From Bufo bufo (lineage: Eukaryota > Chordata > Amphibia > Anura > Bufonidae), in the NCBI RefSeq assembly GCF_905171765.1, contig NC_053390.1:164149666-164213665 (forward strand): a stretch of 64,000 bases of DNA, given 5' to 3'. The position numbers and the translations under genes were made by a program. Below are positions 21,496-32,554 of this stretch, piece by piece (position 1 is the stretch's first letter; every line of letters begins with the position of its first letter). The notes beneath the pieces are model-generated. The model did no database searches. It was not told where the DNA came from and saw only the letters and a program-made list of their open reading frames with translations.

Positions 21496-23148
21496 CAGTC
21501 AGGTCCATAAATATTGGGACATTGACACAATTCTAACATTTTTTGCTCTATACACCACCACAATGGATTTGAAATGAAATGAACAAGATGTGCTTTAACT
21601 GCAGACTGTCAGCTTTAATTTAAGGGTATTTACATCCAAATCAGGTGAAGGATGTAGGAATTACAACAGTTTGGATATGTGCCTCCCACTTGTTAAGGGA
21701 TCAAAAGTAATGGGACAATTGGCTTCTCAGCTGTTCCATGGCCAGGTGTGTGTTATTCCCTCATTATCCCAATTACAATGAGCAGATAAAAGGTCCAGAG
21801 TTCATTTCAAGTGTGCTATTTGCATTTGGAATCTGTTGCTGTCAACTCTCAAGATGAGATCCAAAGAGCTGTCACTATCAGTAAAGCAAGCCATCATTAG
21901 GCTGAAAAAACAAAACAAACCCATCAGAGAGATAGCAAAAACATTAGGTGTGGCCAAAACAACTGTTTGGAACATTCTTAAAAAGAAGAAATGCACCGGT
22001 GAGCTCAGCAACACCAAAAGACCCGGAAGACCACGGAAAACAACTGTGGTGGATGACCGAAGAATTATTTCCCTGGTGAAGAAAACACCCTTCACAGCAG
22101 TTGGCCAGATCAAGAACACTCTCCAGGAGGTAGGTGTATGTGTGTCAAAGTCAACAATCAAGAGAAGACATCACCAGAGTGAATACAAAGGGTTCACCAC
22201 AAGATATAAACCATTGGTGAGCCTCAAAAACAGGAAGGCCAGATTAGAGTTTGCCAAACGACAGCTAAAAAAGCCTTCACAGTTCTGGAACAACATCCTA
22301 TGGACAGATGAGACCAAGATCAACTTGTACCAGAGTGATGGGAAGAGAAGAGTATGGAGAAGGAATGGAACTGCTCATAATCCTAAGCATACCACCTCAT
22401 CAGTGAAGCATGGTGGTGGTAGTGTCATGGCTTGGGCATGTATGGCTGCCAATGGAACTGGTTCTCTTGTATTTATTGATGATGTGACTGCTGACAAAAG
22501 CAGCAGGATGAATTCTGAAGTGTTTCGGGCAATATAATCTGCTCATATACAGCCAAATGCTTCAGAACTCATTGGACGGCGCTTCACAGTGCAGATGGAC
22601 AATGACCCAAAGCATACTGCAGTAGCAACCAAAGAGTTTTTTAAAGGGAAAGACGTGGAATGATAAGCAATGGCCAAGTCAATCACCTGACCTGAATCCG
22701 ATTGAGTATGCATTTCACTTGCTAAAGACAAAACTGAAGGGAAAATGCCCCAAGAACAAGCAGGAACTGAAGACAGTTGCAGTAGAGGCCTGGCAGAGCA
22801 TCACCAGGGATGAAACCCAGCATCTGGTGATGTTTATGCGTTCTAGACTTCAGGCTGTAATTGACTGCAAAGGATTTGCAACCAAGTATTAAAAAGTGAA
22901 AGTTTGATTTATGATTATTATTATTAGGTCCCATTACTTTTGGTTCCTTAACAAGTGGGAGGCACATATGCAAACTGTTGTAATTCCTACACCGTTCACC
23001 TGATTTGGATGTAAATGCCCTCAAATTAAAGCTGACAGTCTGCAGTTAAAGCGCATCTTGTTTGTTTCATTTCAAATCCATTGTGGTGGTGTATAGAGAC
23101 AAAAATGTTAGAATTGTGTTGATGTCCCAATATTTATGGACCTGACTG
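21496..23148 (+). mobile_element. Tc1-like transposon, full length
   Basis: Inverted ends CAGTCAGGTCCATAAATATT and its inverse; TA at 21494-21495 and 23149-23150. Terminal inverted regions of about 170 bp. It sits in the solo LTR, so it is younger than that LTR. Confidence 0.92.
21854..22892 (+). pseudogene. Tc1-like DD34E transposase with stop and frameshift
   Basis: MRSKELSLSVKQAIIRLKKQ opens a paired-like HTH region (IREIAKTLGVAKTTVWNI), followed by the GRPRK hook. The catalytic core has WTDETKINLY (first D), VQMDNDPKHTAV (second D) and SPDLNPIEYAFHL (E), ending GFATKY. The frame runs from 21854 to an in-frame TAA at 22535-22537; the second D lies beyond it, and a frameshift near 22650 precedes the DLNPIE block. 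Only about 230 residues could be made from the first frame, without the second D and E. Confidence 0.92.
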
Positions 23149-24824
23149 TACCTGGCCATCTGGCCACTATGTCTAAACAGGCAGTAGTCCCTAACTATAT
23201 GAAACTGAGCCTTGTGCTCAGCTCCATCAACAAAACATACAGTTGTTTTTACTCACACAGCAGGTTCTTCCCAGGAGCAGAGAGCTCAGCTAGTGAGCTG
23301 TTTGCCCTTTTATAGCACACCCAGGTTCCAAGGTGATTAGCCACAGTTACCCTGAATACCTGGAGTAGCTAATTGGAGAAGGGACCCACCCAACTCTCCC
23401 TGCTCCAATCAGCCAGGCCCTACTAACCATTTTTTTTTTTTAACAAAACCCTTGCAAAGAGAAAACCTAGTTTTCCTTGCTGTCAATTCCCTGGCTGCTT
23501 TTTAGAACGTATAGGACAGGAACCTACGTGAAATGTAGACTCCTACCACTTTCCCCCTGGTCCTGTCACACCCCATTATGGAAACTAAGCCTCTCAAGGA
23601 ATTTTTCAAGGGATGTAGTGAGCACTTTGATCCAAAAGGCATTTCATAGAATTGAAATTGACTGCGAAAATAAAAAATTACCTTTTTCAGAAAAAAACTT
23701 GTTTTTGAGACAAGTTTTTCATTTTCACATGGGGTAATAAAAGAAAAAACTCCCCAAGTTTGGTTACCCATTTTTTTCAGAATACAACAACACCAAATAT
23801 ATGGTCACAAACTGCTGTACGGGTACATCACAGGGCTCAGAAGAGAAGAAGCTCCATTTGATTTTTGATGGGCCAATTTTGCTGAAATGTTTTTAGGTCG
23901 CCATGTCGCATTTACAGAGACTATGAGGTACCCCTACAGTTGAAACCCTTAAATTGTGACCACATTTTGAAACTACATCCTTCAAAATTTATCAAGGGGT
24001 GTAATGAGCATTTTGACCTCCTAGGTGTTTCCAGAAATTAATGTGCAGTGGATTTCAGTGCCCAATATGTGAAAAGTCATCTCTTTAATTATTATACTGT
24101 GTTTCCTGGTCAAAACACCATACACATGGTCCCAAACTATTGTCTAGATATACTGGATATAATGTGTAAGCTGTGTAGTGTATATCAAAGTGTAATAAGT
24201 TTGTAAAGTTAAAAGGTACACAAAGGATAAAATCAATAACTCATGGATGAGTGGTACACTACGAAGCAATCCTTTATGCAGAGGCCAGGTTTTCAAGGCA
24301 ATGTTACAGATAAATGGTGTACTTCCAACCTTGCTGTTTGGGGGCCTTCACCAAGGAAATGTTTCCCTGGTACAATAAGGGTACCATCACTTCCAGAAGT
24401 ACTGGGGCCCTCCCCTTCCTGGTTTCCAAAAATTAGGCCAATGATCACCATCTCTTACAATATGAAGTAAGGTTCCTGTGCAGATTGAAATAACACATAA
24501 GTATTATACAGTGCCATCTATACAATGTGCAGCCAGCTTTTTGTACCATACCTTCATTTTCTGCATAGCACTGTACTGTTTCATCAATTGATCTAAAAGA
24601 TCAACCCCTCCCATGTACCTATTGTAATCCAGGATGTAGTCAGGCTTGGGGGTACTGGTAGTGGTACTTTGTACAGATGCTGTTACCATGAACTGTGGTC
24701 AGTACAAGGACATCCCACTTGTACCAACAACATTTTCTCATTGCAGTGAGCCCTGCTGTTACCTATTCTGAGTGATTGCCTGAGCAGGGAACTAGGGAGG
24801 CCTCTCTGATTTTTGCATACAATG

Positions 24825-25018
24825 GAAGTACCCCGTACATTATGGAGGGGGATGCATGGCCACACTGGCATTGCCTGATGGCTGTATTGTCCTTGGGGCT
24901 GAGATGTTCTGCCCGGTGACAGGGAGGTTATTTTAGAAGCCCAATTTTGGAGGGAAAAGGTTTCCTGCTCTTGGGGAATCACTGGGCAGAAGTTTAATAA
25001 TATGCCATGTATTGCCAT
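24825..25018. mobile_element. Short derivative of the tyrosine-recombinase element
   Basis: Its first 165 bases match the start of the A repeats at 26736 and 32012 (…GGAGGGGGA.ACATGGCCA…, …CACTGGGCAGAAG). Its last 24 match the end of the B repeat (AATATGCCATGTATTGCCAT). It interrupts the piggyBac transposase between TAAC and KNQRGLP, with no obvious target duplication. I infer a minimal non-autonomous relative. Confidence 0.6.
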
Positions 25019-25158
25019 GTGGCAAGCTGCAGTATCTCTGGAAGCTACGGACATAAACAGTTTTATGCTAGTGTAGAAGTTATCCACACAGAGGTGGTAA
25101 CCCTAGTCCAGCAGTGGGTGTCCTACCCTAGGTAGTCTCACACAGCTTATACCTTTTA

Positions 25159-25389
25159 GGCTCCATTCACACGTCTGTGGTGTGTCCGCAGCTGCGAACA
25201 AGAATAGGACATGTTCTATCTTTTGCGGAGCTGCGGACGCGAAGATCGGGGCCGCGCTCCGCAAATGCGGACAGCACACTGTGTGCTGTCCGCATCCATT
25301 CCGTCCCCATAGAGAATGAATGGGTCCGCACCCGTTCCGCAAAATTGCGGAACGGATGTGGACCCATTTGCGGACGTGTGAATGGAGCC
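25159..25389. mobile_element. Harbinger-type MITE, copy 2
   Basis: TTA at 25156-25158 and 25390-25392. Ends GGCTCCATTCACACGTCTG and ACGTGTGAATGGAGCC are inverted; the centre GACAGCACACTGTGTGCTGTC is the same as in copy 1 at 20369. It separates PSKRARY from the next piggyBac transposase block. Confidence 0.85.
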
Positions 25390-25701
25390 TTAATATCATA
25401 CCTTGCCCTCTTGCTGGGCAGGTATTGGCGGAATAGTATCCTCCCTTTAAAATGTATAAAGGATTTGTCCACGCAGATTATTTTTCCGGATGTGTAAGCC
25501 TCAGCAAACTTGGTGGAAAAGTGGTCAAGGACTGGCCTAATTTTAAATAGATGGTCAAATCTTGGGCAAATCCATTTTAGGGCAGGCATTATAATTGTAA
25601 TGCAAAAATTTCCAAATTGATTCAAATCGTGGAGTGGTCATAGCTATACAATAAATTGAAGTGTGGTACAAAACATTTCCAGTCCAATGAATTGCTGGGC
25701 A

Positions 25702-26650
25702 CAGTGGTGTATCTTGGTTTTGTGCTGCCCTAGGTGAGACTAAACTTGGGCACCCCCCTAATATAAATTTGACCCACCCCTTCCTGTCAAGTCCAAACCC
25801 CTTCCTCTATAAACCCCACCCCTTCCTATGTGCCATCCACAGATCCTCCCCTAAACAGTGCCATCCACAGATCCCCTCCTCTAAACAGTGCCATCCACAG
25901 ATCCCCCTCCCCTAAACAGTGTCATCCACAGATCTCCCCCTAAACAGTGCCATCCACAGATCCCCCCTAAACAGTGACATCCACAGATCCCCCTCCCCTA
26001 AACAGTGCCATCCACAGATCCCCCTCCTCGATGCTCACAGGAGTACATTTATAAACTGTAATCAGTAACTTTAACTTTAACCATCGCTGATCTCTTTACT
26101 TGGATACCTTACTCTTAGCTCCGGTAACAGCAGGCAGTGCGGGCGGCGCTCACTCACTGTCACTCGCCTGCGCCGCCTAGTGGGAGGAGCATGCACGTGA
26201 CATCAGTGATTGAGCGCCGCCCGCACTGCAAGCTGTTACCGGAGCTAAGAGTAAGGTATCCAAGTAAAGAGATCATGATGGTTAAAGTTAAAGTTACTGA
26301 TTACAGTTTATAAATGTACTCCTGTGAGCGGCCTGGCCCTGTATATTCTAACCCCCAGGCAAGCGTCCCTGTCACCATGGGAATGCCTGGGGGTTAGAAT
26401 ATAGCATCGGATTTGAGTTTTCACGATCTCACTGAGATCGTGAAAACTCAGATCCGATGGTATATTCTAACACCCAGGCAAGCGTCCCCGTCACCATGGG
26501 AACGCCTGGGGGTTAGAATATACCATTGGATCTGAGTATACCGGCGTATAAGACGGATGGGACAAGGGGCAAACAAGGCATTTTGCCGCCCCATTGGCAA
26601 GTGCCGCCCTAGGCAAATACCTTGTTTGCCTCGTGATAGATACGCCCCTG
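25702..26650. mobile_element. Non-autonomous hAT element
   Basis: Perfect 8-bp duplication GCTGGGCA at 25694-25701 and 26651-26658; ends CAGTGGTGTATCTTGG and GATAGATACGCCCCTG. Inside are a CCATCCACAGATCC tandem array, a palindrome with CTTTACTTGGATACCTTACT (about 26030-26330) and a second one with TATTCTAACCCCCAGGC (about 26340-26530). No transposase. It splits the piggyBac transposase near its N-terminal third. Confidence 0.88.
25830..26031 (+). repeat. Minisatellite inside the hAT, seven units of 27-31 bp
   Basis: Unit TGCCATCCACAGATCCCCCT followed by CCCCTAAACAG, with length changes in the C run. Confidence 0.9.
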
Positions 26651-26735
26651 GCTGGGCATATAAATCAGTTTAGGCCATCATTACTTTTACAAAATCCTCA
26701 GAGAAAAAGATTTTGAAAAAAATCTATTTTTGAAG

Positions 26736-27097
26736 GGACCCCGGACATTTTGGAGGGGGACACATGGCCATACTGGCATTTGCCTGATGGCTGTATGCCC
26801 TGTGGGATTATCTGCCTGGTGACAAGATGGTTATTCTGGGGGGCAGTTTTGGAGGGAAAAGGGTTTCCCGCTCTTGTGGGATCACTGGGCAGAAGAATAT
26901 TTCTGCCCAGTGAGTGTCCTGCAATTGGCTGGGATTTTAGCCTATGTTGTCCCAGGGTTTCGGGGAAGATTAGCGGAGCCCTGGAGATAACATCTGATTG
27001 GCTTATTGGAATGTTTGGGGGGCTATAATTATCCGTGCTCCGCAGGCTGGGCTTGTCTTTGAACTGAACCTGCCTGTGGAGCCGGATTCTTCGTGCC
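26736..27097 (+). repeat. A1 split direct repeat
   Basis: Starts GAAGGGACCCCGGACAT and ends GGATTCTTCGTGCC. It is nearly identical to A2 at 32012-32376, with few differences over 360 bp. It precedes gag and presumably contains the promoter. Confidence 0.9.
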
Positions 27098-27182
27098 TTT
27101 TCACCTTAGGATAGATTTCTTGATGGAAGAGCTGTAGTCTCGGGCTGCTGAAGCGGGTGCCCCGGCGTGGATCCAGGATTGC

Positions 27183-28733
27183 TTGGTGCAGCTGCGTGCC
27201 CCGGTTTTCCAGCCAGCGGAGGAGACATCGGTGACGGCTATCGAGTGTTCCCAAGATGGAGGAGAAGCTGCGGTGTTTGTCCCTACCGGCGAGGTGCGGA
27301 GTGAAGTTTCGGAGCTGCCGGACCTGCGGGGTGAGGCGGGGGCGTCGGCATCCCGTGAGAAAAGCCAAAGAATGAGGTCCCAGAAGAGGAAGTTCTCACC
27401 AGCCACTGCGGAGCATGCGGGGCCGAGGCAGCAGGAGCGGAGGAGTGCCGGTGGTAGTCTCGCGAGAGGACTCCGCAAGGTTATGCCGGGTACGTCTGGA
27501 GCGGCAGGAGAAGCGGGTCAAAGTTCGGCGGTGGCAGGGGACAGCAGGAAGAGCCGCAGGCCGGTTTCTAACCCCTCTCTGCGGACCTGTGGTATCGGGT
27601 CGCAGGGTCTGGGGGGACTGGTGGAGCTTGTGGGCAACTTTCTTCAGGAGCGAGAGGATTCTGCAGCGGGACTGCAAGCTGGATGGGCGAATGCTGCTGC
27701 AGCACCTCAACCTGGATCGTCGGCTATGTCGGGTGAGTGTTCAGCTGCACAGCTTGCCCCTGTAATGTCATCCTTGTCTAAGGTGCTATCTTCTCTTGAG
27801 TGTTTGTTACCTCGGTCCTCTGCCCCCCCTCCCCAGATCTCTGATGCTGAGCCGGTCCTGCATAATGTTGCCTCTGCCTGGCTCGCTGCTGAGGGGTTGG
27901 GGGGGGGGGGGGAGAGGTTGACAGTATTGTTGAGCCATTGTCGGTTCAGCGTTTACCTGTGTTAGACAGAAGGGGAGGTGTTGCTGAAAATTGTTTGAAA
28001 GAAGTCCTGCCCTGTTCAGTATCCCCTTTAGGTTTTCATTTATCCACAGCTGTTAAAGAAAAAAATCTGGAGTGGTGATTATGTGGATATTCTATCTCTC
28101 CTCCCGGCCTCTAAGGAATTTGTGTCTAAGATGGAGCGCAAGGAGGAGAGAGTAGAGGAGGATAGGCGCCGTCCGATTCCTCGCTCATTCAATAACTGGT
28201 TGCAGGCGTTCTGTATTTTTACGGGTGTGCTGGGTGAGCATTTTCCTGAGAGATGTTCGGGATTGTTTCAACATGTGGATATTGTGTTAGAGGCGTATAG
28301 AAATTTTGGGGGTTTTGGTTGGTTCCAGTACGATGAGAATTTTAGGCAGAAGTTGGCGGTTTATCCGCAGTTGCAATGGGGCACCAAGGATGTTGGCTTG
28401 TGGCTGAACCTGTTGGTGCCCCAGAAGCCGCCGGTGGTTAGTCAGAGAGTGCCGCCGGTGGTTAGTCAGAGAGTATCTCCGGTGGGTGGTGTCATGAAGA
28501 GGGGTCTTTGCTTTGCTTACAATGAGTCGCAGTGCAAATGGTCTGCCACCTGTAAGTATAAGCATGAGTGTGGGTTTTGCGGGGCAAGTCATCCAATGTC
28601 ACGGTGTTTTAAAAAGGCTAATTTGCCGTCACAGCCGCTGGCAAAAGAGTTTCTTTTTAAAAGCATCGACGCCGGTAAATCTGGGGAGAATGCTTCCCTG
28701 GCTAAACAGGTTTCCAAATCGGCAGATAGATGA
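27183..28733 (+). pseudogene. Gag-like protein of the Ngaro-like element
   Basis: The N-terminal 240 residues (27183-27900) are low-complexity, rich in G, S, A and R. A G13 run (27899-27911) shifts the frame and an A run near 28061 shifts it back; the middle frame reads VEPLSVQRLPVLDRR and LGFHLSTAVKEK. From 28083: YVDILSLLP, then a core with SFNNWLQAFCIFTGV and a CX7CX5CX3H zinc finger (CFAYNESQC, H by 28566), followed by CX2CX3HX4C (CGFCGASHPMSRC). CCCH plus CCHC-like fingers suit nucleic-acid binding in the particle. Two homopolymer frameshifts are the only breaks, so they could be sequencing errors. The 3' end overlaps the RT frame. Confidence 0.75.
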
Positions 28734-30252
28734 TTTGGTTGCCAAGGGTTTCGCTGAGGGTTTTGTCTTGCCCCCTTTCTCGGGAAAGGGATGCGTGCTG
28801 GTAAAGAATTTACCTTCAGTTCAGCAATTTCCGTGGGTGGTGGCGGAGAAGTTGTAGAAGGAGATTGCTGCTGGAAGGGTGTCTGGCCCCTTTTCGGTGC
28901 CACCTTTTGAGGATTTTCGTTTATCTCCTCTGGGGGTGGTGCCGAAGAAGGGGCCGGGTGCGTTTAGGATTATTCATCATTTGTCCTATCTATTTGGACA
29001 GTCACTGAATGATGAAATTGATCCGGCTTTAACCAAGGTTTGTTACACTACGTTTGATACAGCTGTTTCAGTGGTGAGGATGTTTGGTAGGGGAGCGTTA
29101 ATGGCGAAGGCGGATGTGCAATCTGCATTTTGGCTCCTCCCCATTCACTCGGCTGCGTTTAGCTCTTTGGATTTTCATTTTCAGGGGTTATTTTATTTTG
29201 ACAGGTGCATTCCAATGGGCTGTTCGATTTCTTGTTTTTATTTTGAGGCCTCTTCTACTTTACTTGAATGGGTGGTGCAGCGCGGGCTATGAAGGGTGGG
29301 ATAGTTCATTATTTGGATGATTTCCTATTTGTTGGTCCGGCTGATTCTTTGGTTTGTGCGGAGGTTCTGTCTGTTTTTGTAGCAGTTTGTGCGGATTTTG
29401 GGGTTCCATTGGCTGAGGAGAAGACTGTGTTGCCTTCTAGTTGTATTGAATTTTTGGGTATAGTTATAGATGCTGAAGTGGGGGAGTTTAGGTTACCGTT
29501 AGATAAGGTTCTGAAAGTGTGTGTATTGATTAAGGGGTTTTTGTTGTGTCAGAGTGTTACGGTTAAGGAAGTTCAGTCGTTGTTAGGTTTGTTGGCGTTT
29601 TGTTGTAGGATTATGCCCATGGGTAGGATTTTTTGTAGGCAGTTGGCTCTGAGGGTAGCTGGGTTGCGGAATCCTTGTTTGCATGTATCATTGGACAGGG
29701 GGATGAAGGATGATTTGTTGGTCTGGTTGAGCTTCTTGCGGGATTTTAATGGTAGGTCGCTGTGGCAAGAGGAGTTTGTGGACGCAAGTCAGTTAAATCT
29801 ATTTACGGATGCGGCAGGAAGTGTGGGTTTTGGCGCCTTCTGGGACGGTCAGTGGTGTGCTGAAAGGTGGCATGAGTCTTGGGTGGAGAATTCGGTGTTG
29901 TCTAATTTAGTTTTGCAGGAGCTTTTTTCCGTAGTGGTAGCCTTAGTGCTTTGGGGTCAGTTTTTTTTAAAATAGAAGGATTCGTTTGCATACAGATAAC
30001 AAGGGAGTAATGTATGCGGTTAACTGTTTATCTTCCAGATGTCCATTGGTTGTTAAATTATGAAGGTATTTGGTTTTGTTGTGCTTAAAGAGGAATGTGT
30101 GGATCAAGGCTGTGCATATCCCAGGTATTAATAATGATGTGGCTGATGCTTTGTCCCGTTTGCAGATGGATCGGTTTCGCAGTTTGGTGCCATCGGCCGA
30201 CGCTTTCGGGACTCCTTGTCCGGAGCATCTGTGGGGGCTGATCTGGAGTTAG
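28680..30252 (+). pseudogene. Reverse transcriptase-RNase H of the Ngaro-like element
   Basis: Begins in another frame over the end of gag (NRFPNRQIDDLVAKGF). Order: EIAAGRVSGPF, LSPLGVVPKKGPGAFRIIHH, LMAKADVQSAFWLLPI (first catalytic D), CIPMGCSISCFYFE, then HYLDDFLFVG (DD pair, near 29315), FLGIVID. RNase H: LNLFTDAAGSVGFGAFWDG (D, near 29805), LVLQELFSVVVAL (E), TDNKGVMYAVN (D, near 29995), IPGINNDVADALSR. Lesions: a TAG at 28855-28857, a frameshift near 29280 and a T-run frameshift near 29968. Copies RNA into DNA; inactive as it stands. Confidence 0.9.
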
Positions 30253-31143
30253 CTCTGAACCTGCTGAGGCGGTCGGTGGCGGTGTCAACATGGCAAGGTT
30301 ACATGTCTGCTTGGTTGCATTGGGAACAGTTTACGGGAGGTTTGTCAGTATCGCCATGGGCTTTGAATGAGTCGCTGGCATTGTCGTTTTGTTTGCACTT
30401 GTTTGAGGAGAGATTGGCGCATAGCTCGGTTTGTCGGATTTTAGCAGGGGTGTCGTTTTTTCCTAAACTGTTTGGGTTGGGGTTATTTGCGGAGTATTTC
30501 TTGATTAGACAGTTATTGAAGGGTTATAAGTCGGTGGGTCATTTGCCTGATGAGCGGTGTCCCATTTCCCCAGAGTTGCTTATAAGGTTGTGTGGTGTTA
30601 CAAGGTTGGTTTGTTTTTCGCAGTTTGAGGTGTCATTATTTTGTACGGCTTTTATTGTCTTGTTCTTTGGGGCTTTGCGGATTGGGGAGCTTTTACCTCG
30701 TTCTCGTTGGGCCAAGGGAGGTTTGGCTTTGGGGCAGGTGGTGGTGCAAGAGGCAGGGGTATCTTTGTTTATTGTGAAGTCCAAGACGAATCAGGTGGGT
30801 AAGGGGTGCTGGATTAGAGTGGGGGCGATTGAGGATAAGAGGATTTGTCCGGTGTTGGCAGTGGGGCAGTATTTGGCGATTCGGCCGGAAGGGAGGTTGG
30901 ATTGTTTTTTTGGTTCATGATGACTTATCCCCTCTGTCACAGTTTCAATTTAGGGCGGTGCTAGCTAAATGTTTGGTTAGATTGGGGTTAAGTGCAAAAA
31001 TTTTTTATTCTCATTCATTCCGTATAGGAGCTGCGACTGCGGCTGCACAAGCAGGTTTGAGTGAGTCGGTTATAAGAGGGATTGGCAGGTGGTCTTCTAA
31101 CAGGTATAGATTGTATGTAAGACCTCATTTGTTAATCATATGA
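30216..31143 (+). pseudogene. Tyrosine recombinase of the Ngaro-like element
   Basis: An N-terminal core-binding region (STWQGYMSAWLHWEQF) is followed by the catalytic domain: FFGALRIGELL (first R), HSFRIGAATAAAQAG (H-x-x-R) and GRWSSNRYRLYVRP (W and catalytic Y). The R-H-R-Y set is complete. The frame changes in a T run near 30903 (…LDCFF|VHDDLSP…), the single lesion seen. This enzyme replaces the integrase of LTR elements and would insert a circular DNA by recombination. It follows RNase H with a short overlap. Confidence 0.9.
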
Positions 31144-31165
31144 TTTATTAGTTACAGGTGCTGCA

Positions 31166-31746
31166 GTCTGGATTCTGGGCCATTCTTTCGTCCATTAAGC
31201 TGAAAAGAGGGCTGCAGAGAGGTGCTACGGATCGAATCTATCTTTTTCAGCTGAGGCCGTCAGGATATACTGGGCCGAAGTTAGAGGACTTCGTTGGTCA
31301 GGTTTGGTTGATTTGGTGTTACATTTACATGATGTTTTTCCTAACCCAAATATTATCATTGTTCACTTAGGAGGTAATGATATAGGTTGTTTGGACACTA
31401 TGGAGTTAATTTACCAGATGAAGAGGACATTTTCGGATCTACATCGTCTGTTTCCGGACACTCGCCTGATCTTTTCGGAAATCATTTGCAGACGCTGTTG
31501 GTTAATGTCCCCGGAACTGAAGTTCAAGGAGAAAGTGCGAAAGAGGATCAATCGGGCGATGTTTAAGTCTATGCCTATGTGGGGTGGTATTTCATTCAGA
31601 CATGTTGATTTAGAGAGTGGAGAGGCGGGCCTTTACTTTTGGGATGGTGTGCACTTATCGGTGATTGGTTGTGATATCTTCAACCTCAACCTTCAGGCTA
31701 TGATTAAAATAGTGGTTGGTGGGGTGGGGCCCGCGCCGCCTTGTTA
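31166..31746 (+). pseudogene. SGNH/GDSL-type hydrolase of the Ngaro-like element
   Basis: The frame from 31166 reads VWILGHSFV (block I, with the nucleophile serine in G-H-S), a stop TAA at 31196-31198, then AEKRAAERCYGS, IIIVHLGGNDIG (block III, G-x-N-D), LIFSEIICRRCW, and YFWDGVHLSVIGCDIFN (block V, D-x-x-H). Thus S, G, N, D and H are all present and the lone stop is just after block I. Such an extra hydrolase is known from some vertebrate Ngaro/DIRS elements; its substrate is not established. It sits between the recombinase and B1. Confidence 0.82.
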
Positions 31747-31761
31747 AGGCGGGTTGGGCCG

Positions 31762-32011
31762 GTTGGGTGAAGTAATGATAGTCGTCCCGTGATGGGATGG
31801 ACTCTGAGATATATATATATATTTATGGTATTGCAGTCTGAGTTTATGACTAGGCTCTTTAAAGTTTAAGTTAAGTTGTATTTGGTATTTGTTTAATAAA
31901 TCAGGCCTTGGCCGTTTACCTCCACTCTCTAGTCAAGTGTATTTTTGTTATTTGATGGTATGCATGTTAATAGTTTTGCAGGTTGGGCATAATATGCCAT
32001 GTATTGCCATG
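31762..32011 (+). repeat. B1 split direct repeat
   Basis: Starts GTTGGGTGAAGTAATGATAG and ends AATATGCCATGTATTGCCAT, directly joined to A2. It contains a short (TA)n. B2 repeats it with two insertions. Confidence 0.9.
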
Positions 32012-32376
32012 AAGGGACCCCGGACATTATGGAGGGGGACACATGGCCATACTGGCATTTGCCTGATGTCTGTATGCCCTGTGGGATTATCTGCCTGGTG
32101 ACAAGATGGTTATTCTGGGAGGCAGTTTTGGAGGGAAAAGGGTTTCCCGCTCTTGTGGGATCACTGGGCAGAAGAATATTTCTACCCAGTGAGTGTCCTG
32201 CAATTGGCTGGGATTTTAGCCTATGTTGTCCCAGGGTTTCGGGGAAGATTAGCGGAGCCCTGGAGATAACATCTGATTGGCTTATTGGAATGTTTGGGGG
32301 GCTATAATTATCCGTGCTCGGCAGGCTGGGCTTGTCTTTGAACTGAACCTGCCTGTGGAGCCGGATTCTTCGTGCC
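32012..32376 (+). repeat. A2 split direct repeat
   Basis: Copy of A1, from AAGGGACCCCGGACATTATG to CTTCGTGCCC, followed by about 50 bp before B2. Confidence 0.9.
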
Positions 32377-32554
32377 CCTCCTGCCCGCCCTTATGTATGG
32401 TAAGTAGTTGGGGCCATGGCCTGATGTTGGGTGAAGTAATGATAGTCGTCCCGTAATGGGATGGACTCTGAGATATATATATATATATTTATGGTATTGG
32501 AGTCTGAGTTTATGACTAGGCTCTTTAAAGTTTAAGTTAAGTTGTATTTGGTAT

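Larger units (their letters stand above)
21328..23570 (-). mobile_element. Solo LTR, split by a Tc1-like element
   Basis: On the minus strand it begins TGTGACAGGACCAGG and ends CTAATCCCATTACA. CCCC flanks it at 21324-21327 and 23571-23574, and removing it restores GAAGTGACCCCATTATGG of the outer element. Minus-strand TATAAAAG (about 23309) and AATAAA (about 21450) are in promoter-to-polyA order. The LTR is 21328-21495 plus 23149-23570, about 590 bp. There is no internal retroviral or gypsy gene. Confidence 0.7.

Noticed and set aside
26736..27097. A1 and A2 taken as LTRs of an ordinary retrovirus-like element
   Set aside because: B1 lies directly before A2 and B2 after it, there is no target duplication and the integrase is a tyrosine recombinase, so this is a split-direct-repeat element.
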